From NCBI GenBank assembly GCA_018500075.1, contig JAHBAN010000144.1, positions 1-14,194 on the forward strand: 14,194 nucleotides of DNA, in the 5' to 3' direction. Made by a program: the position numbers and the translations under genes. Origin of the DNA: Flavobacteriia bacterium (GTDB lineage Bacteria; Bacteroidota; Bacteroidia; Flavobacteriales; Flavobacteriaceae). Below, in pieces: positions 1-7,150 of this stretch (its first letter is position 1; every line of letters starts with the position of its first letter). Under the pieces are notes generated by a model, which did no database searches, had not been told where the DNA came from, and saw only the letters and a list, made by a program, of their open reading frames with translations.

Positions 1-4
1 CCCG

Positions 5-36
5 CACCCCCCGGGATATTTCTGGAAAGAGGAAGC
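5..36. other. Intergenic element downstream of the aminotransferase gene (C-run, CCGGGATATTT, purine-rich tail)
   Basis: The first 71 bases hold no gene. They lie downstream of the minus-strand aminotransferase stop and contain a C-run, then CCGGGATATTT, then a purine-rich stretch (GGAAAGAGGAAG). From memory, similar strings (C-rich, then GGAGTATTT or GGATATTT, then a GAAGA-like tail) are common between genes in Rhodobacteraceae, so this may be a recurring family element. That is recollection, not a search. No second copy was found in this window. No clear hairpin with a U-run was seen. Confidence 0.3.
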
Positions 37-71
37 AGCAGAGGGCGCGCGCCTCGCCCCTGCGGTGCACG

Positions 72-1268
72 TTACTCTGGCGCCTGAAACACCGCGTTGA
101 CCTCGGCCTTGATGATCCGTGCGATCAGCGCGCAATCGGCAAGGCTGAAGGTCAGCGGCAGGCGCATATCGATGATGCCCTTCAGGATTCTATCGCTCTT
201 CGGCAGGGGGGTGCTCGGGGCGTAGCGCCAACTGTCATAGCGGCTGGTGAAGCCTTTCGGCTCGGCACCGCCGAACCACTTCAGCTCAACGCCCCTTGCA
301 GCACAGCGCGCCAGCACCTCGGCCACCGCCGCATCGCTCCACTCCAGCAGCAGGAACTGGATCGAGGAGCCAACGAAGTGCTCCGCGTCAGGCCGCTCTA
401 CCACAGTGAGGCCTGCGGTTCCGCGGATCCCCGCCTCAAGGGCACGGTAGCGGGCATTCCACGCCTCGATCTGGTCTTGCAGCCGTGCCAACTGGGGCCG
501 CAGCAGCGCGGCGCGCAGATGATCCATTCGGCCCGAGACATTGGGCGTCTGGTATTTGAGCTCGGCGAAGGCCTCGGGCGGCGGCGCCGCGAGATGGCGC
601 TCAAAGAGCATATAGGAGCCGGACAAGAGAATGGCCCGCGCGGCGACCTCTGCGTCATCGGTGATCAATAGCCCGCCTTCGCCCGAGTTCATATGTTTGT
701 AGGTCTGTGTCGAGTAACACCCGACCAGCCCGTCGGTCCCCGACAGCCGCCCCTTCCAGCGCGCCCCCATGGTATGGGCGCAATCCTCGATCACGCGGAT
801 GCCCTTGCTGTTGCACAGCGTCATCAGCGCATCCATATCCGCCAGATGCCCGCGCATATGGCTGAGCATCAACACATCGGCCTGGTCGGCCTTGGCCGCG
901 AGGTCCTCCAGATCGATCGTCAGGCTCTCGGTCACGCCAACAAAGATCGGCACAGCGCCAAGACTTGCAATCGCCCCGGGCACGGGCGCAAGCGTAAAGG
1001 CATTGGTCAAGACCCTGTCGCCCGCCCCCACCCCGAGCGCGCGCAAGGCGCAGGCCATCGCATAGCCCCCCGAAGCCAGCGCAAGGCAGTATTTCGCCCC
1101 CATCGCAGCGGCAAACTCCTGCTCCAGAAGCGCCACTTCGCCCAGCTCGCCAGGCGCCAGATTGTAGCGGTGCAAGCGCCCGCTGCGCATCACCGCCAGC
1201 GCCGCCTCGATCCCCTCTTCCGGGATCGGCTCTTGCTGGGTGAAACTGCCTGTGAATATCTCGCTCAT
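72..1268 (-). CDS. DegT/DnrJ/EryC1/StrS family PLP-dependent aminotransferase
   Basis: A 398-residue fold-type I PLP enzyme of the sugar aminotransferase family. Members usually transfer an amino group, often from glutamate, to a keto sugar nucleotide in the cytoplasm. The PLP-binding signature EDCAHTMGA is at residues 161-169 (Asp162 should contact the pyridine nitrogen). Lys191, in TYKHMNSGEGG, is in the Schiff-base position and is followed by the diagnostic GEGG (196-199). Because this lysine is present, it is not a ColD-type dehydratase, in which the lysine is replaced by histidine. Length suits the family. The start is the ATG just after a purine-rich AGAGAGA; an in-frame TAA seven bases upstream excludes a longer protein. 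It lies 90 bases downstream of gph on the same strand and may share its transcript. The substrate cannot be read from sequence. Nearby glmU/glmS make an amino-sugar nucleotide role attractive, but that is inference. Confidence 0.85.
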   Translation of the reverse strand: MSEIFTGSFTQQEPIPEEGIEAALAVMRSGRLHRYNLAPGELGEVALLEQEFAAAMGAKYCLALASGGYAMACALRALGVGAGDRVLTNAFTLAPVPGAIASLGAVPIFVGVTESLTIDLEDLAAKADQADVLMLSHMRGHLADMDALMTLCNSKGIRVIEDCAHTMGARWKGRLSGTDGLVGCYSTQTYKHMNSGEGGLLITDDAEVAARAILLSGSYMLFERHLAAPPPEAFAELKYQTPNVSGRMDHLRAALLRPQLARLQDQIEAWNARYRALEAGIRGTAGLTVVERPDAEHFVGSSIQFLLLEWSDAAVAEVLARCAARGVELKWFGGAEPKGFTSRYDSWRYAPSTPLPKSDRILKGIIDMRLPLTFSLADCALIARIIKAEVNAVFQAPE

Positions 1269-1358
1269 TCTCTCTTATCGCGCCTCAGCCCGGATCAGGT
1301 CAATCACCCAAGTCATGATTTCAGTTTCCCCAAAGACCAGATTTCAAACCGGTGAACA

Positions 1359-2018
1359 TCAGCGCAGCAAAGCCCGCGCAATCGCCGGCAAATCGGCAAA
1401 ATCATGCAGCAAAGCATCCGGCTCAAGCGCCGCCATATCCTCGCCAGACGGCCCGAATGTCACCAGCACCGACGGAACCCCCGCCGCGCGCGCCGTGTTG
1501 TGGTCGGTGTCGCTGTCGCCGACCAGAAGACAGCGCTCAGGATGCCCGCCCGCGCGCCGCGCCGCCTCAAACAAAGGCGCCGGGTCCGGCTTGCGCACCG
1601 GCAACGTATCGGCCCCCACCAGACTGGCAAAGCGCTCCAGCGCCCCCAAGCGGCGCATCAGCTCGACCGCCAGCGCCTCGGGCTTGTTGGTGCAAATGCC
1701 AACCCCGAAGCCCTCGCACTTCAGAGCCTCGACCGCCTCCAAGGCCCCGTCATAAAACACGGTGCGCCGGTCAAGATCGGCCCCGTAAGCCTCAAGCAAG
1801 ACGGGGTAATAGGCCTCAACCACAGCCTCATCCGGCCGCCCCAGCCGCGCAAGCCCCGCGCGCAGCATGAATTTGCCCCCGCGCAGCGCCACCCCCGCAT
1901 CCGCGCCGGTCAGCACATCGCCCTCGCCCATCTGGCGAAAACAGGCATTGGCCGCCGCGAGCAAATCGCCGCTGGTGTCCGCCAATGTGCCGTCCAGATC
2001 AAAAATAACTGTTTCCAT
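1359..2018 (-). CDS. gph: HAD-superfamily hydrolase, probable phosphoglycolate phosphatase
   Basis: A 219-residue cytoplasmic phosphatase. Phosphoglycolate phosphatases hydrolyse 2-phosphoglycolate, formed by RuBisCO oxygenation or DNA repair, to glycolate. All four HAD motifs are visible: motif I FDLDGT with nucleophile Asp7 and acid/base Asp9; motif II Thr110 in ICTNKP; motif III Lys143 in RKPDP; motif IV GDSDTD at 167-172 with the magnesium-binding acidic residues. A helical cap domain lies between motifs I and II, as in the Gph/CbbZ subfamily (subclass IA). Length is typical. A good ribosome site (GGGAG, plus-strand 2026-2030) sits seven bases before the ATG. It is divergent from glmU, and my recollection is that gph beside glmU-glmS recurs in Rhodobacteraceae. 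HAD family membership is clear; substrate specificity is inferred, and another small phosphate ester is possible. Confidence 0.8.
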   Translation of the reverse strand: METVIFDLDGTLADTSGDLLAAANACFRQMGEGDVLTGADAGVALRGGKFMLRAGLARLGRPDEAVVEAYYPVLLEAYGADLDRRTVFYDGALEAVEALKCEGFGVGICTNKPEALAVELMRRLGALERFASLVGADTLPVRKPDPAPLFEAARRAGGHPERCLLVGDSDTDHNTARAAGVPSVLVTFGPSGEDMAALEPDALLHDFADLPAIARALLR

Positions 2019-2031
2019 CGCTCTGCTCCCT

Positions 2032-2060
2032 TTGACATATCCCGCAACAATGCTTGATAT
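2032..2060 (+). promoter_or_regulatory. Candidate sigma-70-type promoter for glmU-glmS
   Basis: A perfect -35 hexamer TTGACA (2032-2037) is followed after 17 bases by TGATAT (2055-2060), a weak -10 matching three of six consensus bases. Transcription would start near 2067 and give glmU a leader of about 60 bases. The -35 box touches the gph ribosome site on the other strand, so gph must start from further right and the two transcripts would overlap. Assigned by eye only. Confidence 0.45.
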
Positions 2061-2126
2061 CTGCCCCCTTGTGCTCTGCTCTGTAGCGGATAAAACGGGC
2101 CAGACTTAAAAAGGCAAGTAAAACCC

Positions 2127-3482
2127 ATGAGTATCAACCTTGTAATTCTCGCCGCAGGCAAAGGCACGCGGATGAAATCTGACAGCGCCAAGGTGCTTCA
2201 CAAGGTTGCGGGCGCGCCGCTGCTGATCCATGCGATGAAAGCCGCCGCCAGCCTTGAGGCGCAAAACACAGTGATCGTGGCCGGCCATGAGGCCGAGGCC
2301 GTCAGCGCCGCCGCTCTGGCCTATGACGAGACCGCGCGGATCGTTCTGCAAGCCGAGCAAAAGGGCACAGGCCACGCCGTGCTCTCGACCAAAGAGGCGC
2401 TGGCCGGCGCCACAGGCGATCTCTTGGTGCTCTATGGCGACACGCCGTTTATCAGCCCCCAAACCCTTGACACCATGCGCGCCGCCCGCGCGCAGTTTGA
2501 CATCGTCGTGCTGGGCTTTGAGGCCGCCGACCCGGCCCGCTATGGCCGCCTCGTCATGGATGGAAATAGGCTGGAGCGGATCGTCGAATTCAAAGATGCA
2601 TCAGATGAAGAGTGCGCCATAAGCTTCTGCAATAGCGGCGTTATTCTTTGCTCTGTTGCGCATATCTATGCGCTTCTCGCCGAGGTCACAAATGACAATG
2701 CCAGCGCGGAATACTACCTCACCGACATCGTCGGACTGGCCCGTGCGGCGGGCCTGTCGGCCACAGCGGTGGCCTGCGAGGAAGCCGAAACAATGGGGGT
2801 CAACTCCCGCGCCGATCTCGCGGCCGCCGAGGCCGCCTTTCAGGCCCGCGCCCGCGCCGAGGCGCTTGAGGCCGGCGTGACCCTCACAGCGCCCGAAACC
2901 GTCTTCTTTGCCCATGACACCTACATCGGCCCCGATACAATCATCGAGCCAAATGTGGTCTTCGGCCCCGAGGTGACAATCGAGAACGGCGCGCATATCC
3001 GGGCGTTTTCCCATCTCGAAGGCGCCCATGTGAGCCGTGGCGCGGTTGTCGGCCCCTTTGCCCGCCTGCGTCCGGGGGCCGAGCTGTCTGAAAACGTCCA
3101 TGTCGGCAATTTTGTCGAAATCAAGAACGCCACCCTCGCAGAGGGCGCAAAGGCCAATCACCTGACCTATATCGGCGACGCCACCATCGGCGAGGGCACA
3201 AACATCGGCGCAGGCACCATCACCTGCAACTATGACGGCGTTTTCAAACACCAGACGCAGATCGGCGCGCGCGCCTTTATCGGCTCCAACACCATGTTGA
3301 TCGCGCCCGTGTCTGTGGGCGATGAGGCCATGACCGCCACAGGCGCGGTGATCAACAAGGATGTGCCCGCGGGGGCCATGGCGATTTCGCGCACACCGCA
3401 AAACAACAAACCAAATCTGGCGCGCAAGCTCTTTGACACCCTCAGAGCCAGAAAAGCCCGCCAGCAAAGCGAGGACGAGTGA
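2127..3482 (+). CDS. glmU: Bifunctional UDP-GlcNAc pyrophosphorylase / glucosamine-1-phosphate N-acetyltransferase
   Basis: GlmU acetylates glucosamine-1-phosphate and then couples it to UTP, giving UDP-GlcNAc for peptidoglycan and lipid A. The 451-residue length is typical. The N-terminal pyrophosphorylase domain (about 1-225) begins with the nucleotide-binding loop LAAGKGTRMKS (8-18) and has metal-binding Asp105 in YGDTP. The C-terminal left-handed beta-helix (about 245-440) shows hexapeptide repeats such as IGEGTN and IGAGTI. The acetyltransferase base is probably His345 in NHLTYIGDA, with NYDG shortly after. An AAGG at 2111-2114 sits 12 bases before the ATG, a longish spacing. glmS follows after one base, so the two are surely co-transcribed. 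One oddity is a stretch around 2559-2675 using more A/T-ending codons than the rest of the gene. Confidence 0.97.
   Translation: MSINLVILAAGKGTRMKSDSAKVLHKVAGAPLLIHAMKAAASLEAQNTVIVAGHEAEAVSAAALAYDETARIVLQAEQKGTGHAVLSTKEALAGATGDLLVLYGDTPFISPQTLDTMRAARAQFDIVVLGFEAADPARYGRLVMDGNRLERIVEFKDASDEECAISFCNSGVILCSVAHIYALLAEVTNDNASAEYYLTDIVGLARAAGLSATAVACEEAETMGVNSRADLAAAEAAFQARARAEALEAGVTLTAPETVFFAHDTYIGPDTIIEPNVVFGPEVTIENGAHIRAFSHLEGAHVSRGAVVGPFARLRPGAELSENVHVGNFVEIKNATLAEGAKANHLTYIGDATIGEGTNIGAGTITCNYDGVFKHQTQIGARAFIGSNTMLIAPVSVGDEAMTATGAVINKDVPAGAMAISRTPQNNKPNLARKLFDTLRARKARQQSEDE
3471..3475 (+). promoter_or_regulatory. Ribosome binding site that fixes the glmS start
   Basis: GAGGA lies inside the last codons of glmU, eight bases before the ATG at 3484. 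It supports starting GlmS at MCGIVG, not at the in-frame ATG at 3361, which lies deep inside glmU. Confidence 0.7.
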
Positions 3483-3483
3483 T

Positions 3484-5307
3484 ATGTGTGGCATCGTAGG
3501 CGTTCTGGGCGATCACGAAGCGGCGCCCCTTCTGGTTGAATCCCTCAAGCGCCTCGAATACCGGGGCTATGACAGCGCCGGCATTGCCACAGTCGATGCA
3601 GGCCGCCTTGGCCGCCGGCGCGCGGTGGGCAAGCTCGTCAACCTGTCAGACAGGCTGGTGCACGAGCCGCTGACCGGCAAGGCCGGTATCGGCCACACCC
3701 GCTGGGCCACCCATGGCGCGCCCAACGAAACAAACGCCCACCCGCACAGCACCCGCCAGGTCGCTGTGGTCCATAACGGCATCATCGAAAACTACCGCGA
3801 GCTGCGCGAAGAGCTGGCAGGCAAAGGCATCGGCTATGAAACCGACACCGACACCGAAACCGTCGCCCTGCTCGCTCAGGCCTATCTGGACGCCGGCCAA
3901 AGCCCCCGCGAGGCCGCGCTCAGCACGGTCAACCGCCTGACAGGGGCCTATGCGCTCTGCTTTCTCTTTGAGGGCGAAGACAACCTTCTCATCGCCGCGC
4001 GCCAAGGCTCGCCGCTGGCCATAGGCTACGGCACAGGCGAAATGTTCATCGGCTCCGATGCCATCGCGCTGGCCCCGCTGACCGACCAGATCACCTACCT
4101 TGAGGAAGGCGATTTCGCCGTTGTGACCCGATCCGACGTGACGATTCTGGACGCGGCCCGCCGTCCCGCCACCCGCGAAATCAAAACCGTCGAGATCGAC
4201 ACAGGCCAGATCGACAAGGGCGGCTACAAACACTTCATGTCCAAAGAAATCGCCGAGCAGCCCCGCGTGCTCACCGAAGCGATCGGCTATTACCTCGCCC
4301 GCGATGACAGCCGCATCCACCTGCCGGGCGCAGGGATCGATTTCAATGCCTATGACCGTCTGACAATGGTGGCCTGCGGCACGGGGTTTTATGCCTGCCT
4401 CACAGCCAAATACTGGTTCGAGCAGATTGCAAAAATGCCGGTCGAGGTCGATATCGCCTCCGAATTCCGCTACCGCGAGCCGCCCGTCACAGAGCGCACC
4501 GCCGCGCTGTTCGTGAGCCAGTCGGGCGAAACCGCCGATACCCTCGCCGCCCTGCGCTACTGTCAGGGCAAGGCCGCAAGCCTGCTCTCGGTCACAAATG
4601 TTGCCACAAGCTCGATCGCCCGCGAAAGCGATCTCGCACTGCCCATCATGGCCGGCCCCGAAATCGGCGTGGCCTCCACCAAGGCGTTCACCTGCCAGCT
4701 CACCGTGCTCTATCTGCTCGCGCTCAAAGCCGCCCACGACAGGGGGCACCTCACCGACGAGGCCCTCGCCCTGCGCCTCTCCGAGCTGCGCAGCCTGCCC
4801 GGCGCCGTCAATGCGGCCCTCGCTCTTGACAAACAGCTCGCTCACGCCGGCCTCAAGCTCTCCGAAGCCCGTGACGTGCTGTTTTTGGGCCGCGGCCTGA
4901 TGTATCCTCTCGCCCTTGAAGGCGCGCTAAAACTAAAAGAAATCAGCTATATACACGCCGAAGCTTATGCGTCTGGCGAGTTAAAACACGGCCCCATTGC
5001 CCTGATCGACAAATCCATGCCCGTGGTCGTCAAAGCGCCGAGGGATGCGCTCTTTGAAAAGACCGTCTCCAATATGCAAGAAGTCATGGCGCGCGACGGC
5101 AAAGTCATACTCATCACCGATGCCCAAGGCGCCGCCGAGGCGGGCGATGAGACATGGATGACCCTTATCATGCCAACCGTCCCCGCCGCGCTGACCCCCA
5201 TTCTCTACGCCATCCCCGCCCAGCTTCTGGCCTATCACACAGCCATTGCCAAAGGCACGGATGTCGACCAGCCGCGCAATCTCGCAAAGTCGGTGACGGT
5301 CGAGTAA
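3484..5307 (+). CDS. glmS: Glutamine--fructose-6-phosphate aminotransferase (isomerizing)
   Basis: GlmS makes glucosamine-6-phosphate from fructose-6-phosphate and glutamine, the committed step toward UDP-GlcNAc. It has 607 residues, the standard size. It starts MCGIVGVLG: removal of Met exposes the N-terminal nucleophile Cys. Glutaminase residues follow in HTRWATHG (71-78, Arg73), HNGI (Asn98) and the DTDTE segment (121-125). Two SIS sugar-isomerase domains fill roughly 285-595, with the highly conserved KLKEISYIHAEAY and GELKHGP region near 483-503, and the protein ends in the canonical NLAKSVTVE with the active-site-loop lysine (Lys602). The start is set by MCGIVG and by GAGGA eight bases upstream. 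One base separates it from glmU. Codons 481-503 are strikingly rich in rare A/T-ending codons. There is no glmS ribozyme, since no leader exists between the genes. Confidence 0.98.
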   Translation: MCGIVGVLGDHEAAPLLVESLKRLEYRGYDSAGIATVDAGRLGRRRAVGKLVNLSDRLVHEPLTGKAGIGHTRWATHGAPNETNAHPHSTRQVAVVHNGIIENYRELREELAGKGIGYETDTDTETVALLAQAYLDAGQSPREAALSTVNRLTGAYALCFLFEGEDNLLIAARQGSPLAIGYGTGEMFIGSDAIALAPLTDQITYLEEGDFAVVTRSDVTILDAARRPATREIKTVEIDTGQIDKGGYKHFMSKEIAEQPRVLTEAIGYYLARDDSRIHLPGAGIDFNAYDRLTMVACGTGFYACLTAKYWFEQIAKMPVEVDIASEFRYREPPVTERTAALFVSQSGETADTLAALRYCQGKAASLLSVTNVATSSIARESDLALPIMAGPEIGVASTKAFTCQLTVLYLLALKAAHDRGHLTDEALALRLSELRSLPGAVNAALALDKQLAHAGLKLSEARDVLFLGRGLMYPLALEGALKLKEISYIHAEAYASGELKHGPIALIDKSMPVVVKAPRDALFEKTVSNMQEVMARDGKVILITDAQGAAEAGDETWMTLIMPTVPAALTPILYAIPAQLLAYHTAIAKGTDVDQPRNLAKSVTVE

Positions 5308-5365
5308 GCGAAACAGCCGTAGCCTTTGGCCGCTGACTGTGCGATAGCAGCGCCAAACCGCCCTC

Positions 5366-5369
5366 AGGA
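5366..5369 (+). promoter_or_regulatory. Ribosome binding site that fixes the AlkD-like gene start
   Basis: AGGA lies ten bases before the ATG at 5380. It favours this start over an in-frame ATG at 5326, whose extra 18 residues look like translated intergenic sequence. Confidence 0.55.
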
Positions 5370-5379
5370 TAGGCCCGAC

Positions 5380-6066
5380 ATGAATCTCGATGACGCTCTC
5401 ACAGCTCTGCGCAATGCCGCCGAAGACGGTCGCGCCGCAGGCATGGCCGACTATCACAAAGTTCCGCGCACATATCTGGGCGTGCCAAATCCCGTGATCA
5501 GCGCGCTCGCCAAAGAGTGGCGCGCCCCCTTGTCAATCGAGGCGCGCGTCGCCCTCGCCGACCAGCTCTGGCAAACCGATATCTTTGAGGCCCGCCTCGC
5601 CGCCGCCAAGCTCTTGACACAGGCGCGCATCACCCCCGACCAAGCTGTCTGGGATCTGATTGTCTCATGGGTGCCCGACTTTGACAGCTGGGCCATAGCC
5701 GACCATGCCATGATGGCCGGCCAAAAGCGCCTTGTGGCCGACCCCTCGCGCATCGAAGAGGTCGAGCGCTGGACCAACTCCGATGTCCACTGGACCCGCC
5801 GCGCCGCGATGGTCGTGACCCTCCCCTATACCAAACAAAATCACCCAAAGCCCGAGGAGCTTGCCATCCGCAAGCGCGTCCTCGGCTGGGCTGTGCGCTA
5901 TGTCGAGGACCCGGAGTGGTTCATCCAGAAGTCGGTGGCCTGGTGGCTGCGCGACCTGAGCAAACATGACGCGCCGCGCGTCGCCTATTTCCTCGCCAAC
6001 CACGCAAAGAAAATGAAGCCCTTCGCCCGCAAGGAAGCGGCCAAGTTCCTCCCCAAAGACGCCTGA
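5380..6066 (+). CDS. AlkD-like DNA alkylation repair protein (HEAT-repeat DNA glycosylase family)
   Basis: A 228-residue all-helical protein of the DNA_alkylation family, whose best-known member, Bacillus cereus AlkD, excises N3- and N7-alkylated purines without base flipping. Helical HEAT-like repeats run through residues 30-220. The signature DSWAIADH (102-109) keeps the Trp-x3-Asp pair of AlkD (Trp109/Asp113 there, Trp104/Asp108 here). Arg140-Arg141 in HWTRR and Trp188-Trp189 in VAWWLRD stand where AlkD has Arg148 and Trp187, so the base-excision cleft appears intact. Many C-terminal lysines fit DNA binding. The ATG at 5380 was chosen for its AGGA and because the family begins near here. 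It follows glmS by 72 bases with no visible terminator and may be read through from that operon. Family is clear; glycosylase activity is inferred from the conserved residues. Confidence 0.85.
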   Translation: MNLDDALTALRNAAEDGRAAGMADYHKVPRTYLGVPNPVISALAKEWRAPLSIEARVALADQLWQTDIFEARLAAAKLLTQARITPDQAVWDLIVSWVPDFDSWAIADHAMMAGQKRLVADPSRIEEVERWTNSDVHWTRRAAMVVTLPYTKQNHPKPEELAIRKRVLGWAVRYVEDPEWFIQKSVAWWLRDLSKHDAPRVAYFLANHAKKMKPFARKEAAKFLPKDA

Positions 6067-6091
6067 CCGACACCAAGCCGCAGGACCGCAA

Positions 6092-6129
6092 GACGCAAAG
6101 AGCGCCCGTCACGCCGACGGCGCTGCGTC
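6092..6129. terminator. Hairpin between convergent genes, candidate bidirectional terminator
   Basis: An imperfect inverted repeat lies between the AlkD-like and zntB stops: GACGC (6092-6096) and AGCGCC-C-GTC (6101-6110) pair with GACGGCGCT (6116-6124) and GCGTC (6125-6129), leaving a five-base loop, one bulged C and an internal AAAG. There is no U-run on either side, so intrinsic termination is uncertain. It may instead protect 3' ends. The remaining gap sequence shows nothing else. Confidence 0.4.
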
Positions 6130-6144
6130 CGCAACTCAGCGGGC

Positions 6145-7137
6145 CTAAAACAGCTTCAGTTTCTTAAAAACCGCATATTGCGCGATCAAAACCGCACAGA
6201 TCGCGCCGCAGACAATCACAAAGCCGTTCGCGTTTTCCGCCAGCGGCACACCGCCGACATTGATGCCCAAAAGCCCGGTCAGAAACCCGATGGGCAGGAA
6301 AAACGCCGACACAATCGTCAGAACAAACATCTGGGTGTTCATCTGCTCGGCCCGCGCATCCATCACCTGATCATGCACAATCTGCGCCCGGTCGCGGATC
6401 GCGTCCAGCTCCTCGCTCAGGCGCGTCAGACGGTCAATTGCCTCTCTCAGATGGCTCAGAGCCTCGCGCGACACCCAGTCAAACCCCTCGACCTCAAAGG
6501 TCGTCAAAGCGTCCCGCTGCGGAAACATATAGCGCCGCAGCCCCGTCGCCACCTGTCGAATATCGGCCAGCGCGCGGCGCGTCTCGCTCAGGGTCTCGCC
6601 CTCCAGCCCCTCGGCAATCGCATCCAGCTTCTCGTTCAGCTCCGCGACCACAGGCTCGGCCCGGTCGGCAATCCGCAAGGCAAAGGCCGCCACCATCTCG
6701 CCCGGCGCGCGCGGTGCCCGCCCGCCCCGCACCATCGCGGCCACATCCTGAAGCGCCTTCAAAGGCCGCACGCCACAGCTCACAAGCTGCCCTTCCTCCA
6801 CCCAGAGCCGCAGCGACACCATGTCTTCCGGCTCCGCCCCGAGGTTGAGATTGACCCCGCGCAACACAAGGATCGCCCCTCCGCCATGCGGTGTGCAGCG
6901 CGGGCGCGTCTCCTCGGCGGTGAGCGCGGTTTTCACCGCCTCATCAAGGCCAAATCCCTGCAGCCGCTCAGCCAGCGCCTCGGGCGTGCCCTGAACGTGT
7001 CGCCAGACATAGCCACCGCCCTCGCCCGCGCCCTGCGCCAAGACAGACGATGGGTCCGCCGCCGCCGCGCCCTCAAGGGCCGCCACACTGCGATCAGCGC
7101 CAATCCGAAAGCCAAAATCAGGGGTCGCCTCGCTCAT
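6145..7137 (-). CDS. zntB: ZntB-type zinc transporter, CorA family
   Basis: An inner-membrane divalent-metal transporter of the CorA/ZntB (MIT) superfamily, 330 residues, close to the usual ZntB length of about 327. The first 265 residues form the soluble cytoplasmic funnel, including a long charged helical segment (about 160-255). The C-terminus has two membrane helices: MFVLTIVSAFFLPIGFLTGL, then the pore signature GIN at 291-293, and a second helix (about 305-323) before a basic tail, FKKLKLF. CorA magnesium channels carry GMN; GIN is typical of ZntB, which moves zinc and related ions. The signature favours zntB, although direction of transport and metal preference cannot be read from sequence. 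A clear GGAGAG ribosome site precedes the ATG. The start lies 13 bases after the lipoprotein stop, so the two genes are probably one operon. Confidence 0.88.
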   Translation of the reverse strand: MSEATPDFGFRIGADRSVAALEGAAAADPSSVLAQGAGEGGGYVWRHVQGTPEALAERLQGFGLDEAVKTALTAEETRPRCTPHGGGAILVLRGVNLNLGAEPEDMVSLRLWVEEGQLVSCGVRPLKALQDVAAMVRGGRAPRAPGEMVAAFALRIADRAEPVVAELNEKLDAIAEGLEGETLSETRRALADIRQVATGLRRYMFPQRDALTTFEVEGFDWVSREALSHLREAIDRLTRLSEELDAIRDRAQIVHDQVMDARAEQMNTQMFVLTIVSAFFLPIGFLTGLLGINVGGVPLAENANGFVIVCGAICAVLIAQYAVFKKLKLF

Positions 7138-7150
7138 TTTTCTCTCCGGT

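Noticed and set aside
3361..3483. Upstream ATG extending GlmS by 41 residues
   Set aside because: It lies inside glmU in another frame. GlmS needs its catalytic cysteine directly after the initiator Met, which fits only the ATG at 3484.
3420..3490. Possible glmS ribozyme or riboswitch
   Set aside because: glmS starts one base after the glmU stop, leaving no leader. The ribozyme is also known from Gram-positive lineages, not this kind of genome.
3646..4845. A 399-codon minus-strand frame opposite glmS
   Set aside because: It lies entirely within canonical glmS, has no recognisable family, and reflects GC-rich codon bias.
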